From Anticarsia gemmatalis (taxonomy: Eukaryota; Arthropoda; Insecta; Lepidoptera; Erebidae), in the NCBI RefSeq assembly GCF_050436995.1, contig NC_134755.1:2667001-2731000 (forward strand): a stretch of DNA of 64,000 bases, read 5' to 3'. The notes beneath the pieces are model-generated. The model had not been told where the DNA came from and made no database searches. It saw only the letters and a program-made list of their open reading frames with translations. The translations under genes were made by a program, and so were the position numbers. Shown here piece after piece: positions 52,701 to 61,204 of the stretch. Every line of letters begins with the position of its first letter. Within the stretch, counting starts at the first letter, position 1.

Positions 52701-55700
52701 TTATAAACTTTAAACAATATACAGCGTGTTTAATTATAATTAAATATAATTCATGAAACAGTTAAAAAAAATACAGAAAAATGGGGAGGAGGCACTCCAT
52801 TCATTCAATTAAATGTTCATTTGAGTAACTAGTGGTTGAAGTGTCCCACTGTTGGGTAAGGGTCTTTTCCTGAAAAAAGAGAGGCTTTAGACCTTAAGTC
52901 CTCCACACTGAAAAAGCGTTAACATACATAGTTACTCGTTAAAATCTATTAAACAAAGATTACATTTCCCTAGATACAAAGTTATCAGAACTAATCTAGT
53001 TGTACATGATTGTTTTGAATACGTAATAACTATTTGGTTTATCTCCTACATAGATCAGATTTGTTATCAGTTGGATTGATAAAGACAGTGAGATATCATT
53101 ACTTACAACTGTTTGAAACTCGGCTACGGGTTCACGTGTACGGCTATGGAGGCTCCTAGTAAGTTTTTATTGCATTATTGTTTTGAGTAAACTACTATTT
53201 CAATTCTAAACACTGTTTAAGTTGTGTTCTAGTCAACCACACTCAAGTATGAGTTCTCAGTTGACAAATAGATCCTATTTTTAAGTATTTTTGATTAATT
53301 CTTTATATGGTTCCGTCTCTACTTTTGTAGAGTGCAATTAATCCATACTTACTGTGAAACTTTATCTTCCCGTTATCCTTTTGCGACTAAAAACAAAAAC
53401 TAAACTATTGAATGGTTTTAGTTTATTTAGGCAATAAGGTTCATTATACCATGGGAAGTAGCCTTACCTCCTCTTCTCAGTACCTACCTAAGTAGACTAC
53501 TTAGCCTTACTTTCGTACATTTAGAAGTGCGTTTGTCGCAGGCTTTCATATACCTACCAGAAAGCTAGTTTTTCATATACTCAATTTCCAGTCACTGGAC
53601 CGGTGTAATCGACTCTCTAGCGAAGTATTTTTTAAATTGAACTGTCACTATGTTCAATACTCAGCTGTTCATAGTAAACGCATTGACGTATATGTGTGGG
53701 AGTAGAAATATTTTTGTTGTACGTGGGAGTATAACGAGAAATATCTTGATCAGGATTTTCTTCCTACGTGCTAATACCTATAATTAAACAAGGCATCTAG
53801 GCTTTAATTAACTTAGATTTAATCTTTAAGTATAAGAAGCCTAGAGTTCGGATACTGACAGCTTTTCTGTACAGTAGACATCAAATTGGTAGAAAAAGCA
53901 TGATGTTATAGTATAGATCTTAAGCAAGGAAAGTATTTTTTTTTTCATTGCTTGATATTTAGGATATGTAGGCTTCATCGAGAACGTCTATGAAAGTTAA
54001 AAGCTATTCAATTTATTATTATTTTATGAATTATGCTGTTATATAGTTTCCTAAAAATAAAAATTGCAAGTTGTAGTGAATTGTTTACTAAAGACACAAA
54101 TTCTGTAGATGTTGAGATAACTTGTCTACATATCGATCTGATAATATTAGCTTGGCTACTTGTCAAGATATCATGGCTGTCTTGTTATTGTGGGACGTGG
54201 GAGGCGATGTACAAAGTTCACAAGTTTTTCACAAGCGAGTTTAGCCTTAGTAGCTAGTCGGTTGAAAAGTAATATAATCCCTAATGACGTATGAAATCTT
54301 ATATGCATTCTTCACCACTAATTTCGGAAAATGCATTTTGTTAAATTTTAAAGTTCTCATCTTGGGTCAATCAGACTTTACTTTCAAATGTACAGTCGAA
54401 ATCACAGTCAGAGTATAATGCGTTTTCTGTCCTAAACCGTCATAAATATTATTTTGTATTTATTTTTCTTTTCTCTACTCTGCCGAAGCTCTAAGATAAG
54501 TCCTACCTTTATTTAAACAATATTCTTCATAATATTGACATAAAAATATTGCTGTACCTTGTGGTCTTACCTCGTGAACCATGACACATTTCTGCAAATG
54601 GGGTTTTCTTATATTTATCCTTTAATAAATTACCACTGACTCACCGAGATTTCTTCCTTAAGTTAAATTTAAGTTACATTCGTACAAATAACGTTCTGCT
54701 AGCGCATAATCACTTTTCAGTAAAGTATAGAAAATTATCGTATGTCTAAGACTATCTCACCTGCCTCCAAAAATATAAGGGATTTGCTTCTTTTATTGCT
54801 TGGGGCATTGCAAGCTGCTAGAAATTGATACCTAACAGTAAAGAAAGATACTTGAGAATACATTTAATAAGGAAAATACAGCAGTTGATCCTAATTTATG
54901 TTTCACCTTCAATATTTAAACTACGAAAACACGTCATATTGTCCAAATAACGATTTAAAAAACGGTCTATAATGGTACAGATGTGTTTGTCTTCAAAACA
55001 GCAATTTCGTAGCAGTTTTTGTATGAACTGCCTTATGAATGTTTGTGTAGGTAGGTTCATAAGAATGCATTTTACTAATGCAGCATGAAGTTCGTTTCGC
55101 CACAGGTATATCACCGTGATGAATGCTATATATTGTTCTACCATGTTCTTCGACACGTTTTGTTTACTCAACTGTAATATATAGTCATGTATCAACATCG
55201 ATGCATTTGGCATTTACTAACGATGCGTGAAGGTCAAAATTCTGATCTCCACAATCTGGATTTACAACTTTTTGTACATTCATAAAAAGACTACGATGAC
55301 ATAAATTTTCCCGTTTTTGTTGTAGTTTCTAGAAACAGATTACGAATGTTAAACTGACCTAGATTATAAGTGTTTAGACAGATGCAAGTGCTATGTTTAT
55401 CTTATTTTCAAATCCATCGCTGGTATTGACGGATACTCTTAAATCTTATCCACTGATAAAATGGTAGCATTTTTTGCAAATGCACGTAATTTGAAGTAGA
55501 TAGTTATTTACATGACTAACGTTATATGTATTGTCGTTTCAGAGGCGTCAAAACCCAAGATGACACCAGGCAGGGTGACGGGCCCGCTGCTGTACGCAGT
55601 GAGCTCGGCGGTGCTGGGCATGCTGCAGTTCGGCTACAACACCGGCGTCATCAACTCGCCGCGCAACTTCATCGAGCACTTCATCAGTGAACAGTATGAC

Positions 55701-56939
55701 GCCGACCCCAGCATTATATTCAGCTTGATCGTCAGTATATTCGCTGTCGGCGGTATGGTCGGATGTCCTCTCGCCAGTTGGATGTTGGAGAAGTACGGCC
55801 GCAAAACTTCACTCATCATCAACGCGGCCTTCGGTGTACTCAGCGCTTTATTGATGGGTTTCAGCAAGCTCGCCGACTCAGTAGAGATGATAATTATCGG
55901 CAGGTTCCTCATCGGTATTAACTGTGGATTCGCTACTACCGCGTCACCGACTTACGTATCTGAGGTAGCGCCTTTAAGCTTGCGAGGTGCGTTCGGTACT
56001 GTCAACCAATTAGCGGTTGCATTCGGTATGGTCGGTGCACAGATACTGGGAATTGACGTGTTATTGGGGAGCGATGAAGGCTGGCCATGGCTGCTTGGAC
56101 TAGCAATCGTGCCGTCAGCAGTTCAGTTCGTCATGCTGATCTTTGCACCGGAGAGTCCCCGTTACTTGTTGCTCGTTGTTCGTGATGAAGAGCGGTCGAG
56201 AGGTGTGCTCACTCACATTCGTGCAACGATGGAAGTAGACGACGAGATCAACGACATGCACATTGAAGACCGCGCCGCTCGTCAAGAGGAGAAATTCAGC
56301 ATTCGCGATCTGTTCATGATTGATTCACTGAGGCAGCCACTTATCATTGGTATCGTGATGCATTTGTCTCAACAACTCGGAGGCATAAACGCCGTCTTGT
56401 ATTACTCCACCACAATATTCCAGAACGCTGGATTGGAAATCGATAAGGCAAGATTGGCCGCGATTGGTGTCGGTAGCGTGCTGTTTGTGATGGCTCTTGT
56501 GTCAATCCCATTGATGGACAGACTGGGTCGTCGCACGCTTCAACTTGGAGGTCTCGCCGGTATGGCCGTATTCTCAGTGCTCATGACTGTCGCCTTCTTC
56601 ACGCAGGAGAACGAAACAATGAAGGTATTTGCCGTTATCTTCACTTTCCTATACGTGGCGTTCTTCGGCGTGGGCCCCAGCTCGATACCTTGGATGTTAT
56701 TGTCGGAGCTGTTCGGTCAAGGCGCCAGAAGCGCGGCAGTCAGTGTGGGAGCTCTTATCAACTGGCTGGCCAACTTCATCGTAGGATTAACGTTCATCCC
56801 AATGTCGAACGCATTGGGTAACTTCGTATTCCTACCGTACACATTCCTTTTGATTCTCTTCTTCACGTTCACTTACTTCAAACTACCAGAAACTAAGAAT
56901 AGGACGATCGAGGAGGTGACAGCTCTCTTTAAGAAGTAA
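37767..56939 (+). CDS. SLC2 facilitative hexose transporter (class I GLUT-like), 2 coding exons, 478 aa
   Basis: Twelve-helix sugar porter of the plasma membrane. The body is one exon, 55543-56939. Family motifs are all present: EKYGRKTS in loop 2-3, PESPRYLL (from about residue 216) before the cytosolic loop, QQLGGINAVLYYS (from about 290) in helix 7, DRLGRRT, GPSSIPWMLLSELFGQG and PETKNRT (from about 462). It is closest to GLUT1/3-type and to Drosophila sut proteins. Helix 7 reads QLG where human class I proteins read QLS. The exon opens at an acceptor (GTTTCAG/AGGCG), so upstream ATGs at 55512 are intronic. A small exon 37767-37806 (starting MDGDNSLGLLRHN, donor G/GTTAGT) joins in the right phase to give 478 aa. 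With a noncoding first exon, translation would start at ATG 55560 (459 aa). The body is certain; the choice of first exon is inference. Substrate unproven. Confidence 0.85.
39088..39311 (-). mobile_element. Diverged short Helitron
   Basis: On the minus strand it starts with TC (39311-39310) after A, shares the GTTTGAACGCGCTAATCTCAG block with the other copies, and ends in CTAG at 39088. The following base is G rather than T, and the tail (CGCGGACGATGTCGCGGCCAA) differs from the other two, so this is an older copy or another subfamily. Confidence 0.75.
40990..41151 (+). repeat. Dispersed repeat, copy A
   Basis: A block around AGCCAGTTGCGCTCACCGG, TGTGGGTTAAGCAACC and CCATAAATGGGTGACTGC recurs in inverted orientation at 61541-61657. 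Two copies in one window indicate an interspersed element, perhaps a SINE or a LINE 3' end. I cannot name the family. Confidence 0.75.
41537..41651. mobile_element. Hairpin MITE, copy 1 (best preserved), 3-bp TAA duplication
   Basis: About 48-bp terminal inverted repeats (left start CCCCCGGTTTCTGAGTACAT) with few mismatches surround a loop of about 20 bases, so almost the whole 115 bp folds on itself. It is flanked by TAA on both sides. A 3-bp TAA/TTA target duplication suggests PIF/Harbinger mobilisation. It has no coding capacity. Confidence 0.85.
42263..42478. mobile_element. Hairpin MITE, copy 2, with larger centre
   Basis: It has the same terminal repeats as the copy at 41537 (TTTAGCGGTAGTTTATC on the left, CTACCGCTAAATGTACCTCAG on the right, one base over-long here only by overlap), but the ends are about 140 bp apart, with unrelated sequence between them. 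This suggests a nested insertion or a longer subfamily. Confidence 0.65.
43204..43381. mobile_element. MITE with GGCCCTTTGTACACAAG-type terminal repeats
   Basis: The left end GCCCTTTGTACACAAG and the right end (reverse complement GCCCTTTATACACAAG), plus a shared TCTTCGATAC, form terminal inverted repeats. TTA flanks both sides, a possible 3-bp target duplication. A related degenerate copy lies at 60222-60308. Confidence 0.75.
43411..43690 (-). mobile_element. Short non-autonomous Helitron, inverted relative to copy at 1250
   Basis: On the minus strand it starts with TC at 43690 after A and ends with CTAG at 43411 before T. The CGCAA/TTGCG hairpin lies just before the end, as in the copy at 1250-1492. 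An internal AAAC-type microsatellite (43617-43660) has expanded compared with that copy. Confidence 0.85.
48270..48395. repeat. Lepidopteran dispersed repeat remnant
   Basis: The string CAGTTCGGAAGGTAGAGCC followed by GAGAAGAGCTGGCCAGAAAC is a diverged form of a repeat I recall from many moth and butterfly sequences (GAAGAACCGGCAAGAAACTC type). The family is not named with certainty, and the open frame across it is not a gene. Confidence 0.5.
49619..49757 (+). promoter_or_regulatory. Candidate alternative promoter and noncoding first exon of the hexose transporter
   Basis: A GC-rich patch carries an arthropod initiator TCAGT (49619-49623). The next 137 bases contain no ATG and end in ACTCCG/GTGAGT, a near-perfect donor. 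Spliced to the acceptor at 55543, this would make translation start at ATG 55560. No transcript data are available to me. Confidence 0.45.
50434..50536. mobile_element. Hairpin MITE, copy 3 (right end eroded)
   Basis: It starts CCCCGGTTTCAGAGGTACAT and has the facing arms GGTAGTTTATCTATTCAATA and TATTGGATAGATAAACTACC. The right terminal 20 bases have diverged. Confidence 0.75.
51688..51799. mobile_element. Probable degraded MITE
   Basis: The imperfect terminal repeats GGGGCCTATCCCATGAG and, facing, CTAGTAGGATAAGACCCC enclose a GTCCC-rich body with its own partial palindromes. No clear target duplication is seen. Confidence 0.5.
52200..52345 (+). repeat. Lepidopteran dispersed repeat remnant
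   Basis: GGGCTCCTTACCTAAAGGAT, then ATCTCATGAAAAGTGATAGC and TAGACAGTTGCAATTTTC, matches in order a repeat I recall as common in Lepidoptera (GTTCCGTACC... TATCTCATGAACCGTGATAG... type). This copy is eroded. Confidence 0.55.
52829..52910 (+). repeat. Lepidopteran dispersed repeat remnant (CCCACTGTTGGG type)
   Basis: GTCCCACTGTTGGGTAAGGG, followed by an AGAGAGGCTTTAGACC-like segment, is typical of a very common lepidopteran repeat. A weaker relative is near 29080. Confidence 0.6.
54896..55213 (-). CDS. Unassigned intron-nested antisense ORF, 105 aa
   Basis: An ATG-initiated open frame on the strand opposite the transporter, ending TAA. The protein is helix-prone (segments such as AFITVIYLWRNELHAALVK and TIIDRFLNRYLDN) with Cys and charged residues spread in a protein-like way. 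I recognise no domain, and no splice partner or poly(A) signal is obvious. It could be a small nested gene, a TE remnant or chance; chance is quite possible at this length. Confidence 0.2.
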   Translation of the reverse strand: MPNASMLIHDYILQLSKQNVSKNMVEQYIAFITVIYLWRNELHAALVKCILMNLPTQTFIRQFIQKLLRNCCFEDKHICTIIDRFLNRYLDNMTCFRSLNIEGET

Positions 56940-59489
56940 CTACTAGTAGACTTAAGGCAACATTCCTTAGATATAAGAGTTTCCAGTCGCGACACCGCGA
57001 CGAGTGTACACAGCATAATGTGATAGAAACTGTATTTAATTCAAGTTTTAATAGTATAATAGAATTGAGCGAGTGAACACTATGTCCTTTCTACCAGTTT
57101 TGTATAAAAAAGGAAAGACTGAACATCTCACTTATAAACAAATGAAGTTTTAATATTCTTCATACTTGATATTAATATAAATAAAGTACTTATTAAACAA
57201 TAAAAATTATAACGTATGAGTATTTTAGAAGACTAATTATTCGATTTACGATCCACTGTTTAGGAATCATTTAGTAGACATAAACAATTATAAAGATTCA
57301 CTTACGTAGTTATTGTATGATAATGAACCTTCATTAACGACACATTAGAACAACGTTTTACTACATTTTGTTTTACTTTATTTATAGATCATTTGTACAG
57401 AGTGACTTTAACTATATGTATCTTTTTTTACTTAGACAAGTTAATGATTCTCTATAAAATTAAAATAATATTTTTATTACAAATGTAAATAAAACAATCA
57501 TGCTATTAGAATTTCAAGACATCTTTGTAAATACAAATCAGTAAAAAAGTTATTAACTCAAATATAGAATTATTTTTACACATCAACGTGGCCAGTGTCA
57601 TAAGTTGTTTAAAGTAAAAAGAGATTCAAATAAAGTCACTTATTGGTTATATTTCCAAAGGTTTGAGGACCAAAAGGTTATGTTTATTGTTAAATAATGT
57701 TGTTACTATATTTTTCTGGTGCGAAACACAATAAACGCACATTTTATTTATTTATATTTTAGTGTTTTTTTTTCTATTTATCTATTCTAGTGCCTTAGCT
57801 TGTTTTTGTTTGGTAACTGCATTTGGAAGTATTTCAGGTACCGTAATAAGCCAGTTCATTTCAGAGATAAGGATTATTTCCTAGTTTAAATAGAAATGTT
57901 AGTAAATTCTACGCACGTTCATATACAAATATTTACACTTTCAATTATCTATATTAATATAATGTAGTGATAGATAGGACTTACTAGAATAACAGTGTCT
58001 AATTGCCAATCTCTTAAAATAGTAATGAACTATTTATAAAGGTTGACAGAATATATTATACTGTTACATATGAAATATAGATAATATAATGTGAATTCAC
58101 AAAATCTATTTCCCCTATTGGTCACTTGCAAACCTTGATATCGCAATTAAAAAAAGCCTGATAGATGGCAACACTTTTGTTCTATCAGAAGACTTGAAAA
58201 AATGGCGTTACTACAACCTCGAAAGCTCGTGGCAGTGTTGCTAGACGTGTTATATTCAAAACAATATTTATTTTTTCTCACTAGCAACGCTTGGGGGCCT
58301 TGAGCATTTTTCTACAGTAACGTCCACTGCCCCTAAACTAAATTAAAACATATAATTCAATGTCTGTTTAATCGCACATTCAAGAATATCTCATAGTAAA
58401 TAATATAATATAAATAATAAAGTTCAAAAGGGTTGTTTAATCGACATGTTGTCGCCTTCAGCCTGTTTTGTAGTACCGTCCTGCTGTACCTTAGTGCCAA
58501 CTGTATGTTTGTACTTGTTCATTATTGCCCCGTATTTCACATCACTTTGTTGGCAACTTTATAAGTTCACTTTTTTGGTAAAACAAGATTAACTACGATC
58601 GTAAACGTATATAGGTATATTGATATAAGTTTCCTTGGCCGTATTTAGTTATATCAGTCCCTATAAATATTGTTTTTAAGTTGTCAACATAGTGTTTAAT
58701 AAGGGGTACTTTTAATACCAGCTCAAAGTTATTCAGTATTCATAACAAATCTACTTGAAACTTGTATAGTGTACCTATAGTGTTTCATTAAATATAATTA
58801 TTATTGAAATCAGCTGCTAATCTTTAAAACACAGCTGTCGCTTTTATGTATAGTGTTTTTTTTATTCAAAGCACAGAGCCGCGTTTTTGGAGGGTCACGG
58901 CCTCCCAAAATAAATAATATAATCTCTATGTTACTTTATAAAATCCTACTAAGCACCAAAATACTTTACCAGTTCACAAAAAAGTAAGCTCTACAGAGAG
59001 AAGCCCTTAAGTCAACACTTTAAATTAAAAATATCCGGATTCGATTGAGAAAACACAGCACATGCATACTAGTAACTTAAAAATATTAATCAAATAATCG
59101 GATTCTTGCTTTCTATATATCGTCGATGGCTGATGATTTCCCATAAGAATTTTGTCTTATAAAAAACTTAATACTACCACTCTGCCACAATATTTTTATA
59201 TCCTAAATTAGTTCTTAGCTTTAATAGAATATATTCAAAATTGTAATATAAAATCATATTTTACGTCAATAATTAGCTCACTAGCAATTCGCGTAGATTA
59301 TAAAAATATAAATATGTTATTAAATGGTCGGTAATCAGATATGTAAACGTAAGAAAAACATCGTGTGAATGTAAAATCATTTATTCACTTTCAATTGAGG
59401 TATTTGTAACAAATTTATGTTTTTTATTTTGTATCTAAAAATCAAAGGCCGTGACTATTATAATGCTTCTCCTTATAGCGAAAAGAACG

Positions 59490-59619
59490 GCCGGTTTTAC
59501 ACCACTGTGCAATCAGACCTACAGGCATCTAAAGGTTGTTAGTGTCCCCTACAAATGACAAGTCTTTGTATCCGTACTATGGTCTACATCCTCTAATTAT
59601 ATGCGGTTGTAAAACCGGC
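59490..59619. mobile_element. 130-bp MITE
   Basis: The terminal inverted repeats GCCGGTTTTACA (59490-59501) and TGTAAAACCGGC (59608-59619) are exact over 12 bp and continue imperfectly. There is no obvious target duplication and no coding capacity. Confidence 0.75.
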
Positions 59620-60221
59620 TTATTTTTATTTTTATTTTCTGCTGCTATTATTATATTCTAAGAATACTTTTGCCGAATTTGTAAATATGTTTTTATTTGT
59701 CCTAAAGTTTTGTTAAAACTTATACTTACCTAATATATTATTATTGTTAGTTATATAACTATTATGTAGTACAGTGATACGACACAATATTGTACCTAAT
59801 TAAATCAAGTTACGGAAAAAATACAAAAAAATAATACGAATTTAATTCGTCTGTTGATATTAAATTATTGATATTTATCGAATGTGCTTTGTTTTTTTTT
59901 TGTTTATCACATACACATAGTAATTATCCTTAAACCTATATTGCACTGTAATTAAATAGATAATGCATTATACCTACGCCCACTTTACGAAAAGAATTGG
60001 TAAATTTCGGATTTTTTTCATCTTGGCAAAACAAAATCATTGATAGAGAGCAGCGTAAGTCCTAACTCCTAAGTCTGATTACTACAATAAAAATCTTAGT
60101 TTTGTAAGCGCCATCTGTTAAATTTTCTACGTACGACTACAACGCAGAAAAAAATATTTTCAACCGAGTTCCTTCGCCTGTTCAATACTTATAACGTCAT
60201 ACTTAAAATGTAAAATTAATA

Positions 60222-60308
60222 AGTTCCTTCATACACAAGGCTACTCAAATCTCCGATAGATAGTCAACAATATTAGTCTTTGTATTAGCCTTGTGTGCGT
60301 AGAGCCTA
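60222..60308. mobile_element. Degenerate MITE related to the 43204 element
   Basis: The facing ends share ACACAAGGCTA, and the whole end resembles the GTACACAAGACTA end of the 43204-43381 element. It is short and eroded. Confidence 0.5.
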
Positions 60309-61204
60309 AGTCCTACTATTATCTAACCATTTTAAAAAACGTTATTTTGTAGTTTCTAATATATCTTTTTTGGGATCCTAGATGAGAATTATCAAGAATT
60401 ATTTACTGCAAGAATATAGTCGACCCTCGCGAATCGTTACAGATAATAAATGGATGACTATTTACGGTACGGGACAGTCTCAAAAGTAGGTATGTTCCGA
60501 CTTTACCTACTTCTCTATTGTACTAAGTAAGTACTTGGAACAGGTGTTTGTTAGTACTTTGTACATGAAACAATGCGCTATCATTTATCATAGTATTAAA
60601 AAGATACCGATTGAAGTATAGAATCTCTATTGATAATATAATCGGTTTCAAGTCTATGATAGTCACAAATAATTATATAGTTATATCATAATAAATTGAC
60701 AAATTAAACGATAATGTCATTGAAAACTTGGACTTAAAGATATACTTTATTTATTAAAATAAACGTAGTTATACCGACTGTATTTCTATACTCATAGGAC
60801 ACAAAAATATATTAGAAGGTAGGTATCCCATAGTGTGAATCTTATTACTGGCGTAACACAGGGTAAATGGATCTTAAGGATTGTGACAACCACGGTATTT
60901 TCATAGTATAAGGGCCAGATTACGACTTATTGCCAAGTTATACATATACCCTCTTATTAATAAAAATATGTATATAAAGTTATGAAAGGCTTATAAAGTT
61001 TTTGGTTTCTTTCACTCCCTAGCGAAATGAAAAAGAGAAAACATATTATAGTAGCTTTTTAACTAAAATAGGTTTATAGTGTGCAATATGCAATAATATA
61101 GAGCAAATGTTTAGAACAACTGTCTGAATTACACCTGTTATGCTAACTGACACTTATACAAGTGGTGAAACCGAAGTTAAATATTTTAAACACTTCTATG
61201 TCTG

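Larger units (their letters stand above)
37807..55542 (+). other. 17.7 kb intron of the hexose transporter, rich in small transposons
   Basis: It contains two Helitrons (39088-39311 and 43411-43690), hairpin MITEs (41537-41651, 42263-42478 and 50434-50536), a second MITE type (43204-43381), a dispersed repeat at 40990-41151, other lepidopteran repeat remnants (48270-48395, 52200-52345, 52829-52910 and 51688-51799), and a candidate alternative first exon (49621-49757). One minus-strand ORF lies at 54896-55213. The rest is AT-rich with nothing recognised. Confidence 0.65.
56940..61204. other. 3'UTRs and intergenic DNA between the hexose transporter and the cyclase
   Basis: A first AATAAA on the plus strand at 57180-57185 gives the transporter a 3'UTR of about 250 nt, and several later ones are possible. 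Cyclase 3'UTR signals on the minus strand (AATAAA complement near 60748) suggest a UTR of roughly 450 nt. The interval also holds MITEs at 59490-59619 and 60222-60308. No coding exon is seen. Confidence 0.55.

Noticed and set aside
54896..55213. Idea that the antisense ORF is viral or a toxin
   Set aside because: No motif supports this; I leave it as unassigned.
55512..55542. Upstream ATG at 55512 as the start of the transporter
   Set aside because: It lies inside the pyrimidine tract and acceptor of the body exon (GTTTCAG at 55536-55542), so it is intronic in spliced mRNA.
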